Assembly: GCF_001709345.1 (NCBI RefSeq)
Contig: NZ_MDTQ01000001.1
Span: 2,517,202 to 2,581,201 of the forward strand
Length of the DNA: 64,000 nucleotides
Reading direction: 5' to 3'
Source: Terasakiispira papahanaumokuakeensis
Lineage (GTDB): Bacteria > Pseudomonadota > Gammaproteobacteria > Pseudomonadales > Halomonadaceae
The number at the start of each line of letters is the position of its first letter. The stretch's first letter is position 1. Positions 10,174 to 18,723 of this stretch are shown piece after piece. The notes beneath the pieces were generated by a model. That model worked only from the letters and a program-made list of their open reading frames with translations, was not told the DNA's origin and searched no databases. The position numbers were made by a program, and so were the translations under genes.

Positions 10174-10217
10174 GCATCCAAGGGTTAAGGCTGTTATTTT
10201 ATTTTTATCCGAAATAG

Positions 10218-10286
10218 TTGACAAATTTAGCACGGACGCTATGATGCTAAATCGTGAAGGTTTAATAGGGAAATAACATTCACGAT
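10218..10286 (+). promoter_or_regulatory. Strong sigma70-like promoter with inverted repeats in a long gene-free spacer
   Basis: TTGACA at 10218-10223 and TATGAT at 10240-10245 are 16 bases apart. TTTAGCA (10226-10232) and TGCTAAA (10245-10251) form an inverted repeat across the promoter, like an operator. ATCGTGAA (10251-10258) and TTCACGAT (10279-10286) form a second one at the expected transcript start. The next gene begins at 10837, so either the leader is very long or a small RNA is made. I see no supported open frame in 10174-10836. Confidence 0.5.
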
Positions 10287-10816
10287 TGACTCATCATAAA
10301 AAACATGATTGATCAATTGACAGTCCCTAAAAAACCAACTAAGCCTATAAACACTCAACCCCATTGACGGGTGAAAGGCTCATAGACAAGGGAAAAGTCA
10401 CACTCATCTAACGTCTCTCATTGGCTATCGAAATGATGGCGTAATGTCGGTATTTTCACCCAAAATGATTAAAATCTAGCGGTGTAAACCCTTCTTAAAA
10501 GAGACGCATGAAAGAGACGATAGGTATCATATTATCTATCTCACTCAAGCTCATCATGAGCTCAAAGCTACCTTGATCAAGCCTTTCATATAGATGATCT
10601 TATCGTCCAGGTTCTTGTGTGATCATTTCAAAAAATAAGAGCCAAGTTCAGACCAAACAAGATCAACCAAAAAGGCCTGATTAATCATCAATATGATGGG
10701 CTTTTATTCACCAAATACCTGGGGAATGATTATTTGCCCCATAGACCCTACAACGACAAAGCATCGCAACCCCCAGACCGGTTCATGGCAGTGACAAGCC
10801 ATATCAGGATGAACCT

Positions 10817-10832
10817 CTGTTAAGGAGAACAG
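10817..10832 (+). promoter_or_regulatory. CTGT-N8-ACAG element over the prtN-like ribosome binding site
   Basis: CTGT, eight bases containing AAGGAG, then ACAG. This matches the LexA half-site pattern, but the centre is not the usual alternating AT and is also the Shine-Dalgarno sequence. One such match per window is expected by chance. Confidence 0.25.
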
Positions 10833-10836
10833 CCAG

Positions 10837-11154
10837 ATGAGTACATCCCCTGAAGCGCTGGACATGACCCAGACAGCGACCTACCAAGAACTGCTGGCCG
10901 AATTTGGACAAGCGACTGTCAAGCTAGACCAAATTTGTGAAGCCTATTTTGGTATGAGCGTCGAAAAAGCGCGTGCTCGTGCCCCTCACAGGCTACCTTG
11001 CAACGCCTTCTTAGGAGGCGGTCCCACCCTTGAGTGGCGAGTCAAGCTCATAGACTTAGCCGCATTTATTGAAGCCAAGCAAGAGTTAGCCCAAAGAAAA
11101 GCGCGCCTCAAACCATCACTGCAAACAAGCACAGACCTCGACAGTGGCTATTGA
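10837..11154 (+). CDS. PrtN-like pyocin activator family protein
   Basis: A 105-residue protein resembling the Pseudomonas pyocin activator PrtN. It has the conserved opening helix LLAEFGQATVKLDQICEAYFGMS, then LPCNAF, then KLIDLAAFIEAKQELAQRK. PrtN activates R/F/S-pyocin genes when its repressor PrtR is cleaved after DNA damage. No PrtR homologue, tailocin or colicin-type gene is in the window, so any target is elsewhere or the gene is a relic. AAGGAG precedes the ATG. The stop codon lies just before a 15-bp tandem repeat shared with the convergent carbonic anhydrase gene. Confidence 0.78.
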   Translation: MSTSPEALDMTQTATYQELLAEFGQATVKLDQICEAYFGMSVEKARARAPHRLPCNAFLGGGPTLEWRVKLIDLAAFIEAKQELAQRKARLKPSLQTSTDLDSGY

Positions 11155-11207
11155 GCCGATCGTTATTGAGACGCGGCCTATTGCGATAGCGGTTATTGAG
11201 ACAGAAT
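11148..11207. repeat. 15-bp degenerate tandem repeat, four copies
   Basis: Four units follow exactly: CTATTGAGCCGATCG, TTATTGAGACGCGGC, CTATTGCGATAGCGG and TTATTGAGACAGAAT. The first unit supplies the TGA of the prtN-like gene, and the last supplies the TAA of the minus-strand carbonic anhydrase. Confidence 0.85.
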
Positions 11208-11966
11208 CGTACGGCCATTGAGTGGCTGGGTAGGACGGTTATTCGGCGCATTGACTAGCGCCTGAAAACGCTCAATTTGTTCTGATGAGACACTTCTTGG
11301 CATTCTCAAGACAAACCACTTGACCTCTTCCACGCATGGCGGCACCGTCAAAGACCCCAGATACCGGTAATGGACCGGGTTCGGCGGTAACAGCCGTTTA
11401 GGATTGAACGGCTTATGCCAGTGAGCGACTTCCCCCTCCGCCAGTGGCGGTGCTTGTAAAAAAGGCTCTAGTGCCGCTTGGTGCAGACCAAAATCAAAAA
11501 ACAAGGCCACAACAGCGACCTCACCCGTTGCATTCTTATGCACCAAATGGACCTCAAGGGGATAGCTTTCACTATTAAAGCGATGTTCAGAAGGGCTGTG
11601 CAGATCAATACTCACCAAGGTATAACGGCTATTGCCCAACCATAGCAAATTCCCCGTAGGCATCGGCATTTCTAGCGTGTGCCCTCGATGAACCACCTTC
11701 GCCTCTCCCGAATGATAGTCAAAGCGCAAATCAGCGGCATCGCTCTTAATCACTGTGGACTTCTGAAAATCAATCGGTGATTGCGCTTGGCCTTGCTCAC
11801 ATAGAGAAAAACGCTCGGGCGTAGGCTCGGTATCAACAAGCCACTCAGGCTCAGCTGAGGCCCTGCTGGCAGCGACTGTCAGCCACAAGACACTGGCGAG
11901 CCATATGGAGAGACTTCGCAGACCGAAGCCCAGCATCCTGGCATTTTCTGTCTTATCGCTCACCAT
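11193..11966 (-). CDS. Alpha-class carbonic anhydrase with a substituted zinc ligand
   Basis: A periplasmic alpha carbonic anhydrase of about 257 residues. The N-terminal signal peptide ends near ASRASAEPEW. Family landmarks are QSPIDF, HSPSEH, LEVHLVHKN and GSLTVPPCVE. In human CA II numbering His64 (RGHTLE), His96, Glu106, His119 and Thr199 are kept. His94 of the usual FHFH is Asp here (SIDLH; the codon is GAT). This removes one of three histidine zinc ligands. The enzyme may be weakly active, use Asp as ligand, or have another role. The ATG at 11966 is chosen because AAGGAG lies seven bases upstream; an upstream TTG at 11987 is less likely. Confidence 0.88.
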   Translation of the reverse strand: MVSDKTENARMLGFGLRSLSIWLASVLWLTVAASRASAEPEWLVDTEPTPERFSLCEQGQAQSPIDFQKSTVIKSDAADLRFDYHSGEAKVVHRGHTLEMPMPTGNLLWLGNSRYTLVSIDLHSPSEHRFNSESYPLEVHLVHKNATGEVAVVALFFDFGLHQAALEPFLQAPPLAEGEVAHWHKPFNPKRLLPPNPVHYRYLGSLTVPPCVEEVKWFVLRMPRSVSSEQIERFQALVNAPNNRPTQPLNGRTILSQ

Positions 11967-12009
11967 GCGGTTACTCCTTAATTCCAATGCGAAACGAGCC
12001 CCAGACTAA

Positions 12010-12927
12010 TCACGCCGGGGCAAACACCGACCACCCAATACGCTCTGAAAGCTGTTCCAGCACAGCCATACCCACCAAAGAATTACCACTGTGATTGAGC
12101 TCCGGAGACCAGACACAGAGACTAAAACGCCCCGGCACAATCGCCACTATCCCGCCACCAACACCACTCTTCCCCGGCAACCCCACTCGATAAGCAAAAT
12201 TACCCGCTTCATCATAAAGCCCACTGGTGGCCATGATAGCGTTCACTTGCTGAGTTTGTCTTAATGACAAAATACGCTCGTGAGAATGCAGGCACACGCC
12301 CTGATGGGCTAAAAAGCTAAAACCGCGCGCTAAATCAACACAGCTAGCCGCTAAAGCACAGTGATGAAAATAGCTACGCAACACGGACTCAACATCATTC
12401 TCAAAATTACCAAAGGACTGCATGAGATAAGCCATGGCAGCATTACGGGCCCGATGCTGGTATTCAGATTCAGCCACTTTTTCATCACACATCAATTGCG
12501 TATTGCCCGTCAGGCGCCGGACAAAATCTCGCATCGATAAGGTCGGCGCAGCATAACGGGAATGATTAATATCGCAGACCACCAAGGCTCCCGCATTAAT
12601 AAAAGGATTGCGTGGCCGACCTTGCTCATATTCCAACTGAGCCATCGAGTTAAAAGCCTGCCCTGAGGGCTCATGACCCAGCCGCTGCCAAATGGCTTCA
12701 CCCTGGTGCTGAATCGCTTGCACCAGGGAAAACACCTTAGAAATACTCTGAATAGAAAACGGCGTATAGGCATCACCGGCCGTGAACAGCTCCCCCTCAA
12801 CACTCAAGGCAGCGATGCCTAGCTGGCAAGGGTTCACTTCGGCCAATGCCGGGATATATTGGGCCACTTGCCCTTGCCCGATTAAAGGCCGAACGGCATC
12901 AAGAATCTCATCCAACAGTGCTTGCAT
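12010..12927 (-). CDS. glsA: Glutaminase A
   Basis: A 305-residue serine-dependent glutaminase that hydrolyses glutamine to glutamate and ammonia in the cytoplasm. The catalytic Ser-x-x-Lys is in [10 protein letters not shown] near residue 64. Also present are NPFINAGA, the [15 protein letters not shown] region and [12 protein letters not shown] near the C-terminus. Length is normal for the family (308-310). It may help acid resistance by making ammonia, but that is not shown here. It lies 43 bases upstream of the carbonic anhydrase gene on the same strand and could be co-transcribed with it. Confidence 0.95.
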   Translation of the reverse strand: MQALLDEILDAVRPLIGQGQVAQYIPALAEVNPCQLGIAALSVEGELFTAGDAYTPFSIQSISKVFSLVQAIQHQGEAIWQRLGHEPSGQAFNSMAQLEYEQGRPRNPFINAGALVVCDINHSRYAAPTLSMRDFVRRLTGNTQLMCDEKVAESEYQHRARNAAMAYLMQSFGNFENDVESVLRSYFHHCALAASCVDLARGFSFLAHQGVCLHSHERILSLRQTQQVNAIMATSGLYDEAGNFAYRVGLPGKSGVGGGIVAIVPGRFSLCVWSPELNHSGNSLVGMAVLEQLSERIGWSVFAPA

Positions 12928-12995
12928 GATTACTCACATCCCACAGCGCAAAAGGCGCTCAGTATAGCGCCTGAATCTAGGGATACCAGATGTAA

Positions 12996-14843
12996 TCAAT
13001 CGCCTAGAAAGCCCCCAGTCTGATGAGCCCAGAGCTGCGCATAAATCCCCCCATGCGCCAATAACGCTTGATGACTGCCTTGTTCGACAACACGGCCTTG
13101 GTCCATCACGATCAACCGATCCATGGCCGCAATCGTCGATAGCCGGTGGGCAATAGCAATGACGGTTTTATTGGCCATCAACTGGTCCAAACTCGCCTGA
13201 ATCGCCGCCTCAACTTCTGAATCCAGTGCCGAAGTGGCTTCATCCAAAATCAAGATGGGGGCATCTTTAAGTAACACACGCGCAATGGCAATTCGCTGAC
13301 GCTGCCCTCCAGAAAGCTTCACGCCGCGCTCACCCACTTGAGCATCCAGACCGACATTACCGTTGGGGTCATTTAATGCCTGGATAAAGTCTTCAGCTTC
13401 GGCTTGTTGAATGGCCTGATGCAATTCAGCTTCCGTCGCATCCGGGCGACCATACATAATATTGTCGCGAATACTGCGATGTAATAAAGCGGTATCCTGC
13501 GAGACCATCCCAATATGACGACGCAGGCTATCCTGGCTGACCGCACGAACATCCTGCCCATCGATCAAAATACGCCCACTTTGCACATCATAAAAACGCA
13601 GCAACAAGTTCACCAAAGTCGACTTACCAGCCCCAGAGCGCCCGACCAAGCCGACCTTTTCTCCCGGTGCAATATTCAGATCCAACTGCTCAAAAACCGG
13701 CTTCCATTGGCCATTGGCACTGCGATAGCTGAAATCAACGCCTTGAAGTTCAATCCGGCCCTGTGGGACAGACAAAGCCGGGGCCTGGGGGGCATCCTGA
13801 ATCTGAACCGGTTGAGACAAAGTATTCATCCCATCGGTAACAGTCCCCATGTTCTCGAACAGCATGCCCACTTCCCACATAATCCATTGCGACATACCGT
13901 TGATACGCAGCGCCAGCGAAATGGCAACCGCAATGGCACCCACCGTGATGGCATCAAACTGCCATAGCCAAATTGACACCGCCGCCACACTGAACGCCAG
14001 CAGATAGTTCAAGATATTGACGACCACATTCAAACCGGTCACCAAACGCATCTGATGATGCACTGTGCCCATAAACCCTTCCATGCTATCTCGGGCATAG
14101 TCAGATTCACGCCGAGTATGAGAAAACAATTTCACCGTCTGAATGTTGGTATAACTATCAACGATACGCCCGGTCATCGCTGAGCGCGCCTCCGCCTGTT
14201 GAGCCGCCACCGCTTTCATCCGCGGCACAAAGTAAATCTGTACCGCAATATAACCCAACAACCAAACCAGCATAGGCATCATCAAGCGCCAATCGGCAAT
14301 GGCGACAATCGCCAACATACTGGTGAAATACACCAGGATGTACACCAACACATCCAGCAACTTCATCACACTTTCGCGCACCGCCAGCGCCGTTTGCATG
14401 ACTTTGGTCGACAAGCGTCCAGCGAAGTCATCCTGATAAAAACTGAGGCTTTGTCGTAATAGATAACGGTGCGCCAGCCAACGCACTTTCATCGGAAAGT
14501 TACCCATTAGGGTTTGATGCACAATCAAAGAATGCAGAGTCACCACCAATGGCATGGCCACTAATAAAACGGCACTCATCCCGATCAACCGCCAGCGTTC
14601 TTGCTGCCAAAAGGTCGCCCGATCATGATGGGTTAACCAATCGACCAACTGCCCCATGAACTGTACCAGCTGAACTTCAAGCACCGCCAAGGCGCCTGTT
14701 AAAAAAGACATCAATAGCAACGGCTTACCCATGCCCCGCGCATAATGCCGACAAAATGCCACCAACCCAATTGGCGGCTGCTCTGGCGGTTGCGGCGGGA
14801 AAGGACGCACCCAGTTTTCAAATAAACGTAATAAGCGATTCAT
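12996..14843 (-). CDS. ABC exporter, fused permease and ATPase
   Basis: A type IV ABC half-transporter of about 615 residues that should act as a homodimer in the inner membrane. An N-terminal domain with six predicted helices (about residues 35-320) is followed by an ATPase domain. The latter has Walker A GRSGAGKST, signature LSGGQRQRIAIARV, Walker B ILILDEATSALD and the H-loop AHRLSTI. This layout is shared with MsbA and multidrug exporters; the substrate cannot be told. I use ATG 14843 rather than 14852; the ribosome site is weak in both cases. It is a single gene with no periplasmic partner nearby. Confidence 0.9.
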   Translation of the reverse strand: MNRLLRLFENWVRPFPPQPPEQPPIGLVAFCRHYARGMGKPLLLMSFLTGALAVLEVQLVQFMGQLVDWLTHHDRATFWQQERWRLIGMSAVLLVAMPLVVTLHSLIVHQTLMGNFPMKVRWLAHRYLLRQSLSFYQDDFAGRLSTKVMQTALAVRESVMKLLDVLVYILVYFTSMLAIVAIADWRLMMPMLVWLLGYIAVQIYFVPRMKAVAAQQAEARSAMTGRIVDSYTNIQTVKLFSHTRRESDYARDSMEGFMGTVHHQMRLVTGLNVVVNILNYLLAFSVAAVSIWLWQFDAITVGAIAVAISLALRINGMSQWIMWEVGMLFENMGTVTDGMNTLSQPVQIQDAPQAPALSVPQGRIELQGVDFSYRSANGQWKPVFEQLDLNIAPGEKVGLVGRSGAGKSTLVNLLLRFYDVQSGRILIDGQDVRAVSQDSLRRHIGMVSQDTALLHRSIRDNIMYGRPDATEAELHQAIQQAEAEDFIQALNDPNGNVGLDAQVGERGVKLSGGQRQRIAIARVLLKDAPILILDEATSALDSEVEAAIQASLDQLMANKTVIAIAHRLSTIAAMDRLIVMDQGRVVEQGSHQALLAHGGIYAQLWAHQTGGFLGD

Positions 14844-14886
14844 AAAACACACGACCTATGATCTGGCGATCCTGAAAATGGCACGA

Positions 14887-14941
14887 CACAATAAGCTCAT
14901 CACTGCGCAATAAACTCAGCACAGCGCAATAAGCCGCATTT
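14887..14941. repeat. 19-bp degenerate tandem repeat, 2.7 copies
   Basis: CACAATAAGCTCATCACTG (14887-14905), CGCAATAAACTCAGCACAG (14906-14924) and a partial CGCAATAAGCCGC lie between rsmJ and the ABC exporter. Confidence 0.75.
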
Positions 14942-14959
14942 AAAAGGCCTAGGCGATAC

Positions 14960-15769
14960 TCAGGAACGGCGTAAAGCCTGTTTGGGATAGACATCAAAAC
15001 GACTGGATTGACCTTCCAACACTAAACCAGGTGTAGGCCCGTCAATGGGCGGTGCTTTGCGGGGACGTTTGACCACCACTCGATGTGTCGCCACCTCCAA
15101 TGCTGCCGCCAGTAATGTCGGCGCATCATCATCATCACCGACCAGTTGACGGAATAACCGCATCTCTTTTTTAACCGCAGCGGCAGCCTTCGCACGATTT
15201 TGCGCCCCATCGCGATGAGGAAACATAGGATCGAGATAGACCACCTCAGGCGAATATGACCACTCATCAACTGCACCTGATAGCTCACACGATGCATTTA
15301 AATGACGCAGCTGCCAGTGCTGTAAAATCGAAGCCAACTCAGCATCAGCGTGTGCCCGAGCTAATGCATCTGCGAGTAACGCATGCACAACAGGGCTGCG
15401 CTCCAGAGACAACACCGGACAACCCAGTGAGGCCAAGACAAAACTATCGCGCCCCAAGCCTGCCGTCGCATCCACAATGGACGGAGTGACGCCCGCTTTC
15501 AAACCACAAGCCTTCGCCACCGCCTGCCCCCGGCCGCCGCCGAAACGGCGACGATGGGCCATTTCCCCTTGGGTAAAATCGAGCCGCAACGGTTTAAGTT
15601 TAGGTTGATCCAGATCTTCTAACTGCAGCCCCTCGGCAGTCAGCGTCAGCAGTAACCCTGTATCAGGGCGCTGTGTTGCCCAAGTCTCGGGCAGCGTCAC
15701 ATCAGCAGGTAATCGCAGCTCAAGCTCAGCAGGCTTGTACCACGTCAACGGAGGCGTCTCAGGATTCAT
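14960..15769 (-). CDS. rsmJ: 16S rRNA (guanine-1516-N2)-methyltransferase
   Basis: A 269-residue SAM-dependent methyltransferase that modifies G1516 of 16S rRNA. The SAM-binding segment DATAGLGRDSFVLASLG is near residue 115. The catalytic motif YLDPMFPHR is near residue 180. The RsmJ hallmarks RRRFGGGRGQAVAKACG and VVVKRPRKAPPI are also present. The length is slightly above the E. coli protein (250) because of the N-terminal extension. It is a housekeeping gene with no obvious operon partner. Confidence 0.95.
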   Translation of the reverse strand: MNPETPPLTWYKPAELELRLPADVTLPETWATQRPDTGLLLTLTAEGLQLEDLDQPKLKPLRLDFTQGEMAHRRRFGGGRGQAVAKACGLKAGVTPSIVDATAGLGRDSFVLASLGCPVLSLERSPVVHALLADALARAHADAELASILQHWQLRHLNASCELSGAVDEWSYSPEVVYLDPMFPHRDGAQNRAKAAAAVKKEMRLFRQLVGDDDDAPTLLAAALEVATHRVVVKRPRKAPPIDGPTPGLVLEGQSSRFDVYPKQALRRS

Positions 15770-15935
15770 AGATATCTCACTATCGAATGAACCCCATATG
15801 GTAACGATTTAATTTTGAAGGTCTACGACACGGCGTCTAAAAGCGCATTTTAGCGCCTAAAAGTACCTATTGAAGAAGCACACAGTACGCTTGAGTCAGC
15901 AAGCGGCAAGATTCAACATTAAGCAGCAGGAAGGA

Positions 15936-16214
15936 TTAAACATAAAGATCAACACGCGGCCAGGGCTCTTGATGTAACGAACGATGAGCCACATCCCAAT
16001 AATGGCGCAAAGCTCGACGGCTATGACCCGACAATTGCCGGTCATCTTGAGGCATCTCATCATGGGCCGCGATATAGTCAATATCTTGACCCAGTGCAAT
16101 CACCTCTGGCCCTTGCTGCGAGGCGGGTTGAGATTGAGGCTTGGCAGAAGGCTTCCGTTGTTTGGCCCGCGCCGGTGGCGACCAGGGCGCAGAAAGCGGT
16201 CCTCTGATTTGCAT
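15936..16214 (-). CDS. Small hypothetical protein
   Basis: A 92-residue protein. The first third is basic and rich in Pro, Gln and Ala (PPARAKQRKPSAKPQSQPAS). The remainder is more regular (VIALGQDIDYIAAHDE, SRRALRHYWDVAHRSL) and looks folded. GGGGGAAC lies before the ATG, which supports translation. I do not recognise the family. It stands alone between rsmJ and the LysR gene. Confidence 0.55.
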   Translation of the reverse strand: MQIRGPLSAPWSPPARAKQRKPSAKPQSQPASQQGPEVIALGQDIDYIAAHDEMPQDDRQLSGHSRRALRHYWDVAHRSLHQEPWPRVDLYV

Positions 16215-16547
16215 AGAAAGTTCCCCCTGCCCTGTGGTTGACCGTTTCCTTACATCTTGTTGCTTTTATCGGCCACTGGGTAAACATCTTGAATACAAAT
16301 TCAACGAATAGTCATCAACAAATTCAATGTTGTTCACAATGATGGCCTATTACAGCGCCAACCGTTACCGCTGAACCGATGGCCTTTGTCCTGAGCCATC
16401 AATCAGTTCAGTCTCATACTCACGCTACCAGAACAGTTTCCCGCGATTACCGACCCAATGGAAGCCGCCAAAAGTATAACAAGCATTCAATACCCATATT
16501 TAAATGAGCCCGTCTCTCCCACCAAGCCGGTCTCAACTGATGACACA
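16215..16547. other. Gene-free spacer
   Basis: No gene is supported in these 333 bases. An imperfect inverted repeat (TCATCAACAA with TTGTTCACAATGA) lies near 16312-16345, and the flanking DNA is ordinary. It may hold the promoter of the small hypothetical gene and the terminator of the LysR gene. Confidence 0.5.
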
Positions 16548-17447
16548 TTAAGCATCATCCGCAGTATTCTGAATCAGCAGCTCTCGCATAGCGCGTATCA
16601 GCGGCTCACGAGCACGGCCGCGCCGACAAATCAATGATAACAAGGCTTGATATCCAAATTGACTCGGCAGTAGTGGCTTCAAGCGTTGGGCTTTCACAAA
16701 ATGCTGGGCATATCGTTCAGGCAGGTACCCCACGTATTGGCCTGACAGAATCAGGGCCAACTGAGCTTCCATATTTTCAACAGTCGCAGTGCTATGACCA
16801 AACCCACGCTTACGTAGGTCCGAAAAGTTCCAATAACGTCGCGTTACAAAGCCATATTGCGTAATCCGCTCAACCGTTAACTGAGGCGTTTCAAATAACG
16901 GATGCGAATCTGCGCAATACAACCAGTGCTGTTCACGGTATAGCTCGCGCCCGATAATATTATTGACGGCAGAAGGGACATTGCCAATGGCGATATCGAG
17001 CTGGTTATTTAAGATACCGTGGATCTGCTCGTAGGGCGTTCGAACCTGAAGATCAAGATGGACTGCGGGGTAGCGCTGATTAAATTGTCGAATCACATTA
17101 GGCAATGACAGTGTCGTATCTAATACCGTGGCATCCAATACCGACATCGTCAGTCGACCGCCTAAATCACCTTTGATCGCTTCGACACTACGCTCTAAAG
17201 CATCAAACTCCCCCAAAAACTGAACCGTCTGGTGCAAAAACTGCTCGCCTTTCTCCGTTAACTGAAAGCCCGCCCGACCTCGTTGACACAGTACAAAGCC
17301 AAGCTGGGCTTCCAACTCACTCATGTAATTACTGATTGCGGAAGTCGTCAGGTTCAACGCTTGCTGAGCCCCCATGAACCCCTGATGCCTCGCAACAGCC
17401 ACAAAAACTTCCAGCAGCCTGACGTTCAAACGCTTATGAGCTCTCAT
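16548..17447 (-). CDS. LysR-family transcriptional regulator
   Basis: A 299-residue LysR-type regulator. The N-terminal winged helix shows LEVFVAVARHQGFMGAQQALNLTTSAISNYMSELE in pieces typical of the family, followed by GFQLTEKG. The effector-binding domain follows from about residue 92. It is divergent from the guanidinobutyrase gene 195 bases away, and a perfect 16-bp palindrome lies in the gap. LysR regulators usually act on the divergent neighbour, so control of gbuA and the downstream transporter is likely. The co-inducer is unknown but could be 4-guanidinobutyrate. Confidence 0.9.
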   Translation of the reverse strand: MRAHKRLNVRLLEVFVAVARHQGFMGAQQALNLTTSAISNYMSELEAQLGFVLCQRGRAGFQLTEKGEQFLHQTVQFLGEFDALERSVEAIKGDLGGRLTMSVLDATVLDTTLSLPNVIRQFNQRYPAVHLDLQVRTPYEQIHGILNNQLDIAIGNVPSAVNNIIGRELYREQHWLYCADSHPLFETPQLTVERITQYGFVTRRYWNFSDLRKRGFGHSTATVENMEAQLALILSGQYVGYLPERYAQHFVKAQRLKPLLPSQFGYQALLSLICRRGRAREPLIRAMRELLIQNTADDA

Positions 17448-17482
17448 CCGAAAAGCCGTCCTATCACTATGCCGACAGATAG

Positions 17483-17498
17483 TTCACAAATTTGTGAA
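17483..17498. promoter_or_regulatory. Palindromic candidate operator between lysR and gbuA
   Basis: TTCACAAATTTGTGAA is a perfect 16-bp palindrome, 36 bases before the LysR start and 145 bases before gbuA. It is a good candidate site for the LysR protein. Confidence 0.6.
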
Positions 17499-17642
17499 GT
17501 GAATATTTATTTTTTCATATTTTATGGTCAAGGAGGGATTTTTAAGATGCGTTAATTCCACCGTGATTACGATCAAGACGAACCCAAAACCATCGACCGA
17601 TCCAAAACACCGACAAAAGACAATAACGAAGGATTTCTCATC

Positions 17643-18596
17643 ATGGTCAAACACCTGAACCAACCCCAGAGCGGGAACGACATGCCGAGATTCGGCGGCC
17701 GTGCCACAATGCTCAGACTCCCCTTCGCTGAAGATTTAAATGGACTGGATGCAGCGTTTGTCGGCATTCCTCTCGATATCGGGACATCTCAGCGTGCAGG
17801 AACACGTTATGGGCCACGACAAATCAGGGCAGAATCCGTCATGATCCGCCCTTACAACATGGCCACGGGCGCCGCTCCTTTTGAGTCTTTATCAGTGGCC
17901 GATATCGGTGATGTCCCCATTAACACTTACAACCTGCTTAAGTCTGTCGACATCATTGAAGCCTACTACAGCGAGCTGAATGCCTACCCGCTGATTCCCT
18001 TAACATTAGGGGGCGACCACACGATCACACTGCCCATACTGCGCGCCTTAAGCAAAAAGCACGGCCCTGTAGGCCTGATTCACATCGATGCACATACGGA
18101 TACCAACGATCAAATGTTCGGGGAATCCATAGCGCATGGCACGACATTCCGCCGGGCGGCCGAGGAGGGCTTGCTGGACTGTAACCGAGTGGTACAAATC
18201 GGTCAGCGAGCGCAAGGCTATTCCGCTCAAGACTTTAAATGGGGTGAAGAACAAGGATTCCGCTTGTTTACCGCTGAAACGTGCTGGTATCAGTCATTAG
18301 CGCCTTTAATGGCTGAAGTACAGAAAATGGTCGGCGATGGCCCTGTTTACTTATCTTTTGATATTGATGGCATCGACCCGGCCTGGGCCCCAGGAACAGG
18401 TACCCCAGAAGTCGGTGGGCTGACCACAACACAAGCCCTGGAGATTGTTCGCGGCTGCCGAGGGCTCAACTTAGTCGGCGCCGACCTCGTTGAAGTCTCC
18501 CCTCCTTATGACATCAGCGGTAACACCTCCCAGCTTGGTGCCAACCTACTTTACGAAATGCTTTGCGTATTACCCGGAGTGACTTATCACAATTAA
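17643..18596 (+). CDS. gbuA: Guanidinobutyrase / agmatinase-family ureohydrolase
   Basis: A 317-residue binuclear manganese ureohydrolase. Metal ligands are seen in GGDHTITLP, HIDAHTDTND and SFDIDGIDP. The opening NDMPRFGGRATMLRLP and the segments AESVMIRPYNMATGAAPF and QIGQRAQGYSAQDF closely resemble Pseudomonas GbuA, which splits 4-guanidinobutyrate into GABA and urea, more than agmatinase SpeB. That points to arginine or agmatine side-chain catabolism. A good AAGGATT precedes the ATG. It is followed by a YjiH-type membrane protein and is divergent from a LysR regulator. Substrate preference between guanidinobutyrate and agmatine is inferred from similarity only. Confidence 0.85.
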   Translation: MVKHLNQPQSGNDMPRFGGRATMLRLPFAEDLNGLDAAFVGIPLDIGTSQRAGTRYGPRQIRAESVMIRPYNMATGAAPFESLSVADIGDVPINTYNLLKSVDIIEAYYSELNAYPLIPLTLGGDHTITLPILRALSKKHGPVGLIHIDAHTDTNDQMFGESIAHGTTFRRAAEEGLLDCNRVVQIGQRAQGYSAQDFKWGEEQGFRLFTAETCWYQSLAPLMAEVQKMVGDGPVYLSFDIDGIDPAWAPGTGTPEVGGLTTTQALEIVRGCRGLNLVGADLVEVSPPYDISGNTSQLGANLLYEMLCVLPGVTYHN

Positions 18597-18610
18597 ATCC
18601 GCACGACGCT

Positions 18611-18683
18611 ATCGGTACAGCACATCCAACCTGTACCGATAACGGTGTAAGCACTGGCCACCGAAAGACCCCGCTCGGTGGCC
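18611..18683 (+). promoter_or_regulatory. Two strong tandem hairpins between gbuA and the YjiH gene
   Basis: ATCGGTACAG (18611-18620) pairs with CTGTACCGAT (18631-18640). GGCCACCGA (18656-18664) pairs with TCGGTGGCC (18675-18683). Neither has a T run, so they may stabilise the gbuA mRNA end or limit read-through rather than terminate fully. Confidence 0.6.
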
Positions 18684-18723
18684 TATTAAAAAGATAAAAT
18701 ATAAATATAAATAAAGGCTTAGC

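Noticed and set aside
10817-10832. A functional LexA box before the prtN-like gene
   Set aside because: The pattern matches the half sites, but its centre is the ribosome site and not AT-alternating, and about one random match per window is expected. It is kept only as a low-confidence site.
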